NCBI GenBank assembly: GCA_002716765.1
Contig: PBBY01000009.1
Coordinates: forward strand, 1 to 36,161
DNA from: Candidatus Magasanikiibacteriota bacterium
Lineage (GTDB): Bacteria > Patescibacteriota > Patescibacteriia > Magasanikbacterales > UBA922
Reading direction: 5' to 3'
Length of the DNA: 36,161 bases
In this document: positions 1 through 7,847 of the stretch, piece after piece
Numbering within the stretch: the first letter of the stretch is position 1
Layout of the letters: every line of letters begins with the position of its first letter
Notes under the pieces: generated by a model
Seen by the model: only the letters and a program-made list of their open reading frames with translations
The model's database searches: none
What the model was told of the DNA's origin: nothing
Program-made: the position numbers and the translations under genes

Positions 1-72
1 GCCGAGGTAGCTCAGTGGTAGAGCAGTGGACTGAAAATCCTCGTGTCGGGAGTTCAATTCTCCCCCTCGGCA
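1..72 (+). tRNA. tRNA-Phe (GAA)
   Basis: Complete cloverleaf starting at the window edge. The 7-bp acceptor stem GCCGAGG/CCTCGGC is perfect, the D stem is GCTC/GAGC, and the T arm is GGGAG-TTCAATT-CTCCC. The anticodon loop CTGAAAA gives anticodon GAA. The second anticodon-stem pair is a U-U mismatch. The 3' CCA is not encoded, so it must be added enzymatically. Positions 36-38 are A-A-A, the known recognition context for MiaA/MiaB, both encoded in this window (inference that this tRNA is a substrate). Confidence 0.97.
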
Positions 73-76
73 CAAT

Positions 77-150
77 CGGGCTGTAGCTCAGTTGGCTAGA
101 GCGCCTGGTTTGGGACCATGAGGCCGTGGGTTCAAGTCCCACCAGCCCGA
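77..150 (+). tRNA. tRNA-Pro (TGG)
   Basis: Cloverleaf with a perfect acceptor stem CGGGCTG/CAGCCCG, D stem GCTC/GAGC and anticodon loop TTTGGGA, giving anticodon TGG followed by G37. The T arm is GTGGG-TTCAAGT-CCCAC. The second anticodon-stem pair is C-U. CCA is not encoded. It lies 4 nt after tRNA-Phe and shares the downstream terminator, so the two are probably cotranscribed. Confidence 0.97.
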
Positions 151-157
151 CAAAGAA

Positions 158-187
158 AAACACCGAATGACTATTTGGTGTTTTTTT
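158..187 (+). terminator. Intrinsic terminator of the tRNA pair
   Basis: An 11-bp stem (158-168 with 173-183, one G-T wobble) closes a GACT tetraloop and runs into a tract of T residues to 187. It follows tRNA-Pro by 7 nt and faces the convergent gene at 233-952. Confidence 0.9.
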
Positions 188-232
188 GTTTTATTTACCC
201 ATTACAAACACTCTCATACCTTCCCAACCACA

Positions 233-952
233 CTACTTGTCATAGTCATAATCTTTATCCCAAACATCCGTATACCACGCATAATAGTATTTTTCTGGAT
301 CATGTTGCCCAATGTCATTTATACGACGAAAATCAATACCATACTCATTTTCAAACTCACCCAGCTTTTCCCAAACAATGGGCATTAGTTTTCTATAAAA
401 AAATCCCCACTCAATAAATGTATCGTTTATATCCACACCACCCTCTCCCCAATCATTTGCACCACCTTTCCACCACAAACGAGCCAGGTGTGTTGGCAAC
501 TGAAAAACAAGAACAAAATCATTATCAACATATTCATCACCCTCTTCACTTTCGCCACTTTCATCATAAAGTTCAATATCTATTAGCAATTCTTTTGCAT
601 GCCTTCCGTGAGCTATAGTAAACTTTGGTAAAGTGAGATTCTTTTTTTCAAGAAAATCAATAATCTTTTGAGGAATCTCCTTCCTTTCTTTGTATTCTTC
701 AATAAGTGAAAAAAAGGTGTTTCTAAATTGATCCGATAAGTCATTACAGAAACGTTCTAATAATTGAATATGCTTTTTACCTTCTTCGACTAGTTTATAT
801 GGATTACCTCTTACATCGATGTTCGCAGGAAGTTTTTTAATTTTTTCAGCATAATCACTAAGTGAAAACCACCCCTCTCTATCATTAGGATTCCCAAAAC
901 CTTCTTCTTCTTTAAAATAACTTTCTAGTTGACCGGGTGTACGAAATTTCAT
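233..952 (-). CDS. Hypothetical acidic protein
   Basis: A 239-residue protein not recognised as a known family. It is soluble, with no signal peptide or membrane segment, and acidic. The middle (about residues 75-115) is helical and charged. The C-terminal half is rich in Trp and Tyr, with several clusters between about residues 155 and 239, and ends in an Asp/Tyr/Lys tail. The start codon lies 11 nt after the stop of the antiporter gene, so the two probably form an operon read leftward. No Shine-Dalgarno sequence is visible. The function is unknown; the aromatic-rich tail could be an interaction surface, but that is speculation. Confidence 0.75.
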   Translation of the reverse strand: MKFRTPGQLESYFKEEEGFGNPNDREGWFSLSDYAEKIKKLPANIDVRGNPYKLVEEGKKHIQLLERFCNDLSDQFRNTFFSLIEEYKERKEIPQKIIDFLEKKNLTLPKFTIAHGRHAKELLIDIELYDESGESEEGDEYVDNDFVLVFQLPTHLARLWWKGGANDWGEGGVDINDTFIEWGFFYRKLMPIVWEKLGEFENEYGIDFRRINDIGQHDPEKYYYAWYTDVWDKDYDYDK

Positions 953-963
953 ATAAACATGTA

Positions 964-2655
964 TTAATCATGCATTTCTGCAGTAAACCGAAGCCTCATT
1001 TCTCTTTTTTGTTGTTTTTTTAAGTCGGTAAATGTTTTCTTTGTCCACGACCTGTCTTTTAGTATATTTGCCATCCAGTTTCCCCCAAGAAAATGCGGCA
1101 TCATAACATAATCTGCTCCTGATTTGTATAATTCATCTAGGCTTTCTGCATGGTATAGATTTCCAATACACAGTATGCGTTTAGAGAATTTACGGACGTG
1201 AATGAATAATGTTTTTTGGTCATCTGCTGCTGGTAATGTAGATATTACCATTTTAGCTTTGGAGATTGGTAGTGTTTCTAAAAATTCCACATCGGACGCG
1301 TCACCAAAAAATGCTGGAATTCCTCTGCGGTGAAGTTTGGCAAGTGCTACTGGATTAAAATCAATAACAGCATAGGAAACTTTTTTTTCGGCAAGTGCTT
1401 CGCACACTTTCCACCCGATTCTATGATACCCAAATACAAGCACATCGTACACCTCTTCTTTTGACTCCTTTTGCAAATATTTATCTTTACCAAATAAGGC
1501 GAAAAATGGTAATAAGAATGTATAAATTTGACTATTGTAGGTAATAAGATATGACGAAAGAATAATAGTTGTTAACGCAACAAATGTAAATAATTCAATC
1601 TCTGCATTTCCTATAATCCCAAGTTGACTTGCAGTAAAAAGAAGAATAAATCCGAACTCACTTACCTGTGCAGCAGTAAGTCCGGCCAAAAAACTATTTC
1701 TTCTAGTAAATTTGAGACTTCTAAAAGAGATGTATAAAATTAATGGATTACCGAGCAAAATAAATAGTGATATAATGGTTCCTGGAATCCAGACATCTCC
1801 AACATTACCTAAACTAAACTTACTTCCCAAAATAATAAAGAACATGATAATAAAAAAGTCGCGAAGTGGTTTAATTCTACTACTAATTTCTAGTTGATAT
1901 GGCGAAGATCCAAGCGCAAGTCCTGCAATAAGTGCCCCAACTTCTACCGAAAACCCTAACCAGTGCAGCAAACTCGCAACACCAAAACACCAGGCAATAG
2001 TAAAAACAAATAAAAATTCTCCGGACTGAGCAACATGTGATAATATCTTTGGAACCACCCACCGTGCCAAAATATAGACTAAAGCGATAAGCATGATTAT
2101 TTTAATAACAAATTCGCTTACCACTTGTGAAGCACCTTGCCCTCCTCCAACGGTTGTTAATCCAATCATAAGAGCCAAAGCAACCAGGTCTTGCACAATC
2201 ATGATCCCAAGTGTATACCTACCGTACACGGACTCTGAATCTTTTTTATCAAAAAGTAATTTTACAATAATAATAGTACTTGAGAATGTTGTTGCGATAC
2301 CCAAATACAATGCCTGAAGAAAGGAGAAGCCTAAAAACTGTAGGATGAAAAAACTAATTACAGCAGTAAATACCACCTGCGTAAGTCCAACAATAAGTGA
2401 AACCCTCCCTATTTTTTTAATATGTGTTAACTGCAAGCTTAACCCAACAACAAATAGTAGTAATACCACACCAAACTCAGCCAAAGTGTCGTACATTTCT
2501 GTTTCTAGGTGAAAAGAGTGTACAAAAAAAGAACCAGCAATTATTCCCGCGATAAGATATCCCGACATAAGAGGCTGACGTAGCAATCGCATAATAAATG
2601 CCACCACAAATGTTAAACCAAGTAAAATACTAATTTGAGTAAAAATACTTTCCAT
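964..2655 (-). CDS. KefB-like cation/proton antiporter (CPA2) with RCK domain
   Basis: A 563-residue integral membrane protein. The N-terminal ~380 residues contain about twelve hydrophobic segments typical of the CPA2 Na+/H+ or K+/H+ exchangers (KefB/KefC, GerN). A cytoplasmic Rossmann-fold TrkA-N (RCK) domain follows at about residues 400-520, beginning with the nucleotide-binding strand VLVFGYHRIG, where the usual second Gly of GxGxxG is His, and an acidic Asp ending strand 2 (VIDFNP). There is no TrkA-C domain; the protein stops soon after RCK-N. The family exchanges monovalent cations for protons and RCK senses NAD(H) or other nucleotides. The ion is not predictable here. The start lies 8 nt after an extended -10, so the mRNA is probably leaderless. 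Confidence 0.9.
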   Translation of the reverse strand: MESIFTQISILLGLTFVVAFIMRLLRQPLMSGYLIAGIIAGSFFVHSFHLETEMYDTLAEFGVVLLLFVVGLSLQLTHIKKIGRVSLIVGLTQVVFTAVISFFILQFLGFSFLQALYLGIATTFSSTIIIVKLLFDKKDSESVYGRYTLGIMIVQDLVALALMIGLTTVGGGQGASQVVSEFVIKIIMLIALVYILARWVVPKILSHVAQSGEFLFVFTIAWCFGVASLLHWLGFSVEVGALIAGLALGSSPYQLEISSRIKPLRDFFIIMFFIILGSKFSLGNVGDVWIPGTIISLFILLGNPLILYISFRSLKFTRRNSFLAGLTAAQVSEFGFILLFTASQLGIIGNAEIELFTFVALTTIILSSYLITYNSQIYTFLLPFFALFGKDKYLQKESKEEVYDVLVFGYHRIGWKVCEALAEKKVSYAVIDFNPVALAKLHRRGIPAFFGDASDVEFLETLPISKAKMVISTLPAADDQKTLFIHVRKFSKRILCIGNLYHAESLDELYKSGADYVMMPHFLGGNWMANILKDRSWTKKTFTDLKKQQKREMRLRFTAEMHD

Positions 2656-2662
2656 AGAGTAC

Positions 2663-2671
2663 TAGTATACC
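2663..2671 (-). promoter_or_regulatory. Extended -10 promoter of the antiporter gene
   Basis: On the minus strand this reads TGGTATACT, an extended -10 element. Only 8 nt separate it from the ATG at 2655, placing transcription initiation at or just before the start codon. No -35 match is evident. Confidence 0.55.
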
Positions 2672-2718
2672 AAAGAATAAAATAAAAGTCTTTTCATCAT
2701 ACCATATACAGAAAAAAA

Positions 2719-2747
2719 TTGACAATTTAGAAATGGTATGAAACAAT
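2719..2747 (+). promoter_or_regulatory. Sigma-70 promoter of the small proline-rich gene
   Basis: TTGACA (2719-2724), a 17-bp spacer ending in TATGA, then AACAAT (2742-2747). It matches the TTGACA-N12-TATGN-TANNNT layout seen at several other genes here. The predicted 5' UTR is about 30 nt and carries AAAGGAG before the GTG start. Confidence 0.7.
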
Positions 2748-2784
2748 AAGTACTAGTGTTTTTTTCTCACAGAAAGGAGAAATC

Positions 2785-3078
2785 GTGAAACCAAATCCAC
2801 CTGCTAGAACCGCGTCGGTTCAGCAAAACCCTAACACCGTGCATACTGCACCAACCCCCTCGCCATCAACCGATAATACCTCACAGGAGAATGAGCCAAC
2901 GTACAGAGTAATTCCTGACGAAATTATAGATGACCCGAGGGTCCATATTGAGGATATCCCTCGTTTTGAAACACCTGTTCATGTAACCGTAGACCCGTTA
3001 GGTGGCGGTTTGCTGTCTCTAACGTCACAGCATTTGGGACAAGCATGTCCTTGGCTGAAAAGTCTTGGGTTAGGATAA
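2785..3078 (+). CDS. Small hypothetical proline-rich protein
   Basis: A 97-residue protein with a GTG start preceded by a good Shine-Dalgarno sequence (AAAGGAG, 2774-2780) and a consensus promoter. The N-terminal half is disordered and rich in Pro, Thr, Ser and Asn. The acidic middle (about residues 40-65) is followed by a Gly/Leu-rich C-terminus containing DPLGGGLLSL and a single Cys. There is no signal peptide. I do not recognise the family. Promoter, ribosome site and terminator together argue that it is real despite its length. It is one of only a few rightward genes in the left part of the window. Confidence 0.65.
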   Translation: MKPNPPARTASVQQNPNTVHTAPTPSPSTDNTSQENEPTYRVIPDEIIDDPRVHIEDIPRFETPVHVTVDPLGGGLLSLTSQHLGQACPWLKSLGLG

Positions 3079-3128
3079 AAACTCGCTCTTTGATTAGGTA
3101 CATCGTATATTTTGTACCCCAAAAACAC

Positions 3129-3152
3129 AAAGCACAGCTCTGACTGTGCTTT
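3129..3152. terminator. Bidirectional intrinsic terminator
   Basis: A perfect 9-bp stem AAAGCACAG/CTGTGCTTT with a 6-nt loop, followed by T residues in the rightward direction and preceded by A residues that form T's leftward. It sits between the convergent small gene (2785-3078) and the lamin-tail gene, whose stop is at 3154, and can serve both. Confidence 0.8.
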
Positions 3153-3153
3153 T

Positions 3154-6100
3154 CTATTGCCAAAATTTTGTACATAGATACGCATACATTTTTCGAATAG
3201 TCTGTAACAGTGTATTTCCATATACTTTTAGTACTAAAACAAACAATAACATGCTTAGTCCTCCAATTGTTGCTGTTAAATATTTTTCCACGTCTTCTAC
3301 GCTCCTTTTTGGTGCAGTAATTGAGTCTGGCACCACAACATGCTCCTGGACTCTTCCTGTTTTTTGTATATCCTTTTGTGATCGTGGTAATAACTGATGG
3401 CCATTTTTTGTTTTTGCCACTATCCCGGTTACATTTACCAAATCCCCCACCTGAAACAAGTGCTTTTTAATCCCAGTACCGCGCTTTATATACACCCTCA
3501 CTTCTTCGGTACCATCATCAACATACAAATGTGATGATTTTACTTCGGTAATTTCGCCACTTATTTGCACCAACCAACCAGTATAATTGTCATACACCTG
3601 TGCAATGTCTATTACAGCTGCTTGTGGAATCCCAGGATGGTTAATAATTTGAATATCTTCTTTTTGTGTCACTTTTACCCGTGTCTGACCATACGCTTCA
3701 GAAACTTCCCCAATTACTTCAATTTTATCCCCCAAAGAAATGCTAGGGAAATCTTTTTTATGCATATATATTTGTACTCCTGGACTTCCAACAATATAAA
3801 AGTATTGAGACGAAAGAACACCTGGTAATACAGCTACTATACCTTGGATTTTTACTCTATCTCCAATATCTGTTTGCGCTATTTCTTCTAAGGGTGTTGG
3901 AATAATTGGCTTTTGTCTTTTTGTGTTATTGGTATTTGTTTTGTTCTGCTTTTCTGAAATTTCTGTTATGCTATTTTTTTCTCCTGGTGTTTTGGTTTGT
4001 GTCCATTGCCAAATATTTTTGGCCTGATTATACACAAATGATGCGCCTTCTACCACATCGTCATATCGTACTTCCGAAATAATACTACCATCAGCAAAAA
4101 GCAACCGTGCACTATCACTACCGTTATTAAAGGCAATACCAGATTCTTCCTTTTTAATTACCTTATATGATTGTGTCGCAATTGTATCGGTGACAGGAAA
4201 CGCATACCCTTTTGATCCACCAACCTCGTCATCAACTTTTATACCAGCAAGTGAAATAGTCGTCGCAGAAGGGTTATATATTTCTACAAATTCTGCTGTA
4301 TCAGCTCCTTTTGGGTTGGGGAAAATTTCTGAAATAATTAATGCTTCAGCCCCATCAGCCGCTTGGTCTGTGATTATGTTTTTTGGTGTATTATTCACCA
4401 ATATAATCATTTTTTCTGTTGTTGTTACATTACCATCGCTTGCCAAAAGTGTTACCGTTTCTTGACCAACTTTTCCAAAACTATGTGTTACTATTTCGCC
4501 ACGCGCACGCCTTCCGTTTTCAAATTCCCAAATAAAACTTAATGTATCGCCATCTGAATCAGCTGAGTCTGAAGCATCGAACAATACTAATTTACCAATG
4601 TGTACTTCTGAATCTGCCTCAATTACAATACTTGGTGGCGTATTTTCTTTTGTAATTGTATTTGCTGCGTGCGGTGTAACACTGCTCGTCCAATACCAAC
4701 TGTGTGTGTCTCGTGCATAACTTTGCCCTTCTGGTGCTTTTCCGGTATATGTTATTGTTTCTACAATCGTATTATTTGTATCATAAAGTGTTACCGTATC
4801 TCCGCCGGTATTATTTAGTGCAATGCGTGTTGCGCTTCGCAAAAAAGTTTTATGCTTTTTTGGTTCTACCACACCATTTGTAATAGTATATCTTCGAGAT
4901 GAACTATCACCCAAAACAAACCCTGTTATATCTACTGTTTCTTCATTAGCGTTATATATTTCTATAAATTCTTCTTCGCTATCACTACCAATTGGATTGG
5001 GAAATAATTCTGTAATATGTATACCGGTTACCGCAGAAGAAGTAGGTATATTATTCGTAGTTTTTTGTGCAATGTTTTGACTATTTTTTGGCACAGATTG
5101 CGTAATAATATTTGCAGCATTTTTTGTAATGGTAAGCGTTGGAGAAAAGTCATAATAGTCATTATCCGAATCCAAACCATCTTTTTTTCGTGCCAAACTT
5201 TTTGGATCTTTTGCAATACGTGCATTATTTGCAGTATTTCCATCATCCCAAGACCCATATGTAAGTCTATCTATTTCTTTTCCTGTTGGATCATACAATA
5301 TAATACTATCTCCACCATTATTTAAATGACCTTTTGGATTTTCTATAACAAAAAACTGTTTTCCTGCAATAGTACCACTTATTTTTGTTGTCGCTTCACT
5401 TCCATCTTCCACACTCCAATCATTAAGTGGAATAATTCTATTTGTTGTATTAAATAATTCTATAAATTCGGTATATCCGTCTGCTGGATCAGACACAATT
5501 TCGTTTATAACAACACTTCCACTATCGTAACGCTGTGTTGCGACTTGCGGAGCTGGCGGCGCTGTACCACCACCACTATTGTTTTGCGATGATGGTTTTT
5601 GCATAACAATTGGTGCTGTGATAATATTTGGCAACCCTTTTGTTTGTGTTGTTGAAAGCACAAAATCTTCTTTGTTATTCTTGGTATCTTGACCATCTAC
5701 ACTTCTGGCAAGTGCTTCTGTTTTTTTTGGTTTTTTTGCATTGTCATTTGTATTTCCATCATCCCAATTACCATAAGAAACAGCATCTACAATGGTGCCG
5801 TTCGGTTCTTTGAGTAATAGTATATCTCCGGTATTATTTAGTTTATCTGAAGATAGTTCAATAACAAAAAATGAATTTGCTGCAATAGTTGAGGTTGGTG
5901 TAGTAATCTGCCCGACCCCATCAAAAAGTGTCCAGCCAGTAAGTTGAACTGCCGTTGATGATGTATTATATAATTCAATCCATTCTGTATTCCCACTTGC
6001 CGGATCGGTTACAATTTCATTTATAACAATATATTGTGTTGAAGAAACGACATCAAACACCTCCTCTTGGTGCACTTCCACATCTTCTGGTTTTGCCAAA

Positions 6101-6969
6101 ACGTCTATTGTTGTGGTTGCAACATGTATATTGCCAAGTGTGTTTGTAATAACAAGTTCTGCTACAAATAATCCAACTGTGGTATATGAGTAAGAAGTAG
6201 AAACCCCTTCAAATGTCGCACCATCACCAAATTGCCACATATATGACACAATATCATTTTGTGTCGATGTAGAAAACTGCCCACTAAACATAATTGGTGT
6301 ATGCACAAAAGTAGACGTGGCGGAAGTAGTTATTACTGCTAAAAGTTGATCTTCCTGATTTTCATTCTGCGCTAATTCTTCTTCTGGTATTTGTGGATCT
6401 TCTTCATTATGCTTCTGCTCTTTATTTTCCTGAATAAATTTATTTTGTGTGCCAACAGAATTTCCACTATGATGTTCTTGCCAATTGTTTGCCGAATAAT
6501 CATTGACATACATATCTTTTCTTTGCAAAGAAAAGTCTTGTGCGGCAATATATATAAATGTTTCGATCACATTTCCCTCTTCATCTATTAATCCAATCTC
6601 TTCGCCACCTTCATTTAAGTTTTGCCACGAACTGTCAAATACTTGTACGCCCATATCTGGATAATTCTCTAGAAACACATCGCTATTTTGCGTAATTATG
6701 GCAAATGTGTCTGGTGCTATTACCTCTGTTTCACCAAGCACAAGATGAAGCCCATGATTAATATTATTTTCCCAAAACTTCCAATTGGAAATATCTACTG
6801 GTTCGGTTCCAGCATTATATATTTCAATCCACTCTTTTTTTTGCCCTTCATATGCACCGATTTCAGAAATTACTATTCGCTCTTCTGCTGCATTGCTATA
6901 AAAAATAATAAAAAAAACTCCTAAACATAAAAAGATTACGAGTATTACAAAAACGCGTATATTCGCCAT
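3154..6969 (-). CDS. Membrane-anchored lamin-tail domain / PKD / OB-fold surface protein
   Basis: About 1271 residues from the preferred ATG at 6969, which has AAGGGGG just upstream; an in-frame ATG at 7011 has no such site. The N-terminus MANIRVFVILVIFLCLGVFF is a signal peptide or anchor. Five lamin-tail (LTD) modules follow, each opening with a [IV]xE[IL] strand and an E[WF][IV]E[IL][YF]N core, at roughly residues 25-105, 315-420, 480-590, 640-740 and 865-960. Two PKD modules (FGDG near 240; about 770-855) are interspersed. Tandem OB-fold-like segments (about 1030-1200) and a C-terminal membrane helix (about 1230-1250) complete it. LTD modules in bacteria occur on secreted or surface proteins, often with nucleases or OB folds, suggesting nucleic-acid binding or uptake; that role is inference. 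Modules 2 and 3 look like a recent duplication, including their following Lys/Asp-rich linkers. Confidence 0.88.
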   Translation of the reverse strand: MANIRVFVILVIFLCLGVFFIIFYSNAAEERIVISEIGAYEGQKKEWIEIYNAGTEPVDISNWKFWENNINHGLHLVLGETEVIAPDTFAIITQNSDVFLENYPDMGVQVFDSSWQNLNEGGEEIGLIDEEGNVIETFIYIAAQDFSLQRKDMYVNDYSANNWQEHHSGNSVGTQNKFIQENKEQKHNEEDPQIPEEELAQNENQEDQLLAVITTSATSTFVHTPIMFSGQFSTSTQNDIVSYMWQFGDGATFEGVSTSYSYTTVGLFVAELVITNTLGNIHVATTTIDVLAKPEDVEVHQEEVFDVVSSTQYIVINEIVTDPASGNTEWIELYNTSSTAVQLTGWTLFDGVGQITTPTSTIAANSFFVIELSSDKLNNTGDILLLKEPNGTIVDAVSYGNWDDGNTNDNAKKPKKTEALARSVDGQDTKNNKEDFVLSTTQTKGLPNIITAPIVMQKPSSQNNSGGGTAPPAPQVATQRYDSGSVVINEIVSDPADGYTEFIELFNTTNRIIPLNDWSVEDGSEATTKISGTIAGKQFFVIENPKGHLNNGGDSIILYDPTGKEIDRLTYGSWDDGNTANNARIAKDPKSLARKKDGLDSDNDYYDFSPTLTITKNAANIITQSVPKNSQNIAQKTTNNIPTSSAVTGIHITELFPNPIGSDSEEEFIEIYNANEETVDITGFVLGDSSSRRYTITNGVVEPKKHKTFLRSATRIALNNTGGDTVTLYDTNNTIVETITYTGKAPEGQSYARDTHSWYWTSSVTPHAANTITKENTPPSIVIEADSEVHIGKLVLFDASDSADSDGDTLSFIWEFENGRRARGEIVTHSFGKVGQETVTLLASDGNVTTTEKMIILVNNTPKNIITDQAADGAEALIISEIFPNPKGADTAEFVEIYNPSATTISLAGIKVDDEVGGSKGYAFPVTDTIATQSYKVIKKEESGIAFNNGSDSARLLFADGSIISEVRYDDVVEGASFVYNQAKNIWQWTQTKTPGEKNSITEISEKQNKTNTNNTKRQKPIIPTPLEEIAQTDIGDRVKIQGIVAVLPGVLSSQYFYIVGSPGVQIYMHKKDFPSISLGDKIEVIGEVSEAYGQTRVKVTQKEDIQIINHPGIPQAAVIDIAQVYDNYTGWLVQISGEITEVKSSHLYVDDGTEEVRVYIKRGTGIKKHLFQVGDLVNVTGIVAKTKNGHQLLPRSQKDIQKTGRVQEHVVVPDSITAPKRSVEDVEKYLTATIGGLSMLLFVLVLKVYGNTLLQTIRKMYAYLCTKFWQ

Positions 6970-7001
6970 ATCCCCCTTATTATGGTAATTTATTATTTTT
7001 A

Positions 7002-7010
7002 AATATACCA
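7002..7010 (-). promoter_or_regulatory. Extended -10 promoter of the lamin-tail gene
   Basis: The minus strand reads TGTGG-TATATT, an extended -10, with a predicted leader of about 26 nt containing AAGGGGG directly before the ATG at 6969. This position supports the 6969 start over 7011. Confidence 0.5.
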
Positions 7011-7026
7011 CAAATCACCTAAAAAG

Positions 7027-7054
7027 AAAAAGACCTGGCTGTGAGACAGGTCTT
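7027..7054 (-). terminator. Intrinsic terminator of the thymidine kinase gene
   Basis: An 8-bp stem (7030-7037 with 7047-7054) with a 9-nt loop, followed on the minus strand by TTTTTCTTTTT. It lies 27 nt past the stop of the kinase gene. Confidence 0.85.
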
Positions 7055-7081
7055 GGAATGAACGTGATTGATAAAAAAGAT

Positions 7082-7666
7082 CTACATATTAAAGCAGTTG
7101 CGGCAAACCGCGGTATAATCTTCTGCACCAGAAACATGTTTTAGTTTAGTCACATCCGAAACACGCTTAGAAAACATTGCGTCCCGTTTTTTACACTGCA
7201 TGCACATAGCTTTTAACTTATGAACCTCATCAGCTACTGGCATAAGCGCTTGTGTGGTTGGCCAAGGCTTACGCTCAAAGGTAAGGTCAAGACCAACACA
7301 GTATACACGTATAGCAAACTTATCCGCAAAACGAACAACAACATCAACAAGTCCAACATCGAAGAATTGGCATTCATCAATAATCACCGCCGTAACCCCA
7401 GGATTTTCTTCTACAATCTGCTTAATCTGTTCATGGGACTGAACAGGAATACACTGTATGTTTTCCCCATCATGAGTAACAAGCACCTCCTCGGAGGAGT
7501 AGCGAACATCTGAATGATGCTTAAATACAAGAACCTTGCCCACCAAAACTTCACGCTTAGCTTGTAAAATAGCCCACGTTGTTTTTGAGGCAAACATAGG
7601 ACCAAATCCGCAAATTATAATACCAACCTGGCACGTATAATCAGATGGTTGAATCATTCGTATCAT
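7082..7666 (-). CDS. tdk: Thymidine kinase, type II (TK1-like), with altered P-loop
   Basis: A 194-residue cytosolic enzyme that phosphorylates thymidine or deoxyuridine to the monophosphate in pyrimidine salvage. The family signatures are in order: P-loop GPMFASKT (about residues 22-29), RYSSEE-VTHDG lid region, Walker B with catalytic Glu in IIDECQFF, GLDLTFERKPWP, and two CxxC pairs (CMQC and CRNC) forming the structural zinc site of the lasso domain. Length is normal. The oddity is the P-loop: the family's SGK[ST] is ASKT, so the otherwise near-invariant Gly before Lys is Ser. The start has AAGGAGG upstream. It is divergent from the uracil phosphoribosyltransferase gene and followed by its own terminator. 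Activity is probable but the P-loop change leaves doubt. Confidence 0.92.
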   Translation of the reverse strand: MIRMIQPSDYTCQVGIIICGFGPMFASKTTWAILQAKREVLVGKVLVFKHHSDVRYSSEEVLVTHDGENIQCIPVQSHEQIKQIVEENPGVTAVIIDECQFFDVGLVDVVVRFADKFAIRVYCVGLDLTFERKPWPTTQALMPVADEVHKLKAMCMQCKKRDAMFSKRVSDVTKLKHVSGAEDYTAVCRNCFNM

Positions 7667-7709
7667 CTCTCCTCCTTATTTAATTATTAAAAATAGCACA
7701 AACGAGATA

Positions 7710-7718
7710 ATTATACCA
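7710..7718 (-). promoter_or_regulatory. Extended -10 promoter of tdk
   Basis: The minus strand reads TGG-TATAAT within TGTGGTATAAT, a perfect -10 with a TRTG-type extension. The predicted leader is about 37 nt and ends in AAGGAGGAGAG before the ATG. Confidence 0.7.
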
Positions 7719-7750
7719 CACAAAAATAGAACCACCAAAACCCTCGTTAC

Positions 7751-7779
7751 TTGACTTAAAAACAGGAATAGGATACAAT
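7751..7779 (+). promoter_or_regulatory. Sigma-70 promoter of upp
   Basis: TTGACT (7751-7756), a 17-bp spacer and TACAAT (7774-7779). Initiation is expected near 7786, so the upstream in-frame GTG at 7788 would be at the very 5' end of the mRNA and is not the start. The leader holds a small hairpin at about 7790-7809 (TGGCTC/GGGCCA) before the ribosome site. Confidence 0.75.
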
Positions 7780-7847
7780 GAATCGCAGTGTGGCTCCATT
7801 CTGGGCCATGTTTCTTTACAACTACCGTTTTTACGGAAAGGTATATT

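Noticed and set aside
1-150. Degenerate tRNAs because of mismatches in the second anticodon-stem pair
   Set aside because: All other stems are perfect and a U-U or C-U pair there is tolerated; the U-U form is also known in other bacterial tRNA-Phe genes.
118-417. Rightward ORF of about 99 codons
   Set aside because: It starts inside tRNA-Pro, crosses the terminator, has His/Pro-rich low-complexity sequence, and is antisense to the 233-952 gene.
2924-3221. Two leftward ORFs overlapping the small proline-rich gene
   Set aside because: No ribosome site or promoter; they cross the two-way terminator at 3129-3152 and overlap the lamin-tail gene end.
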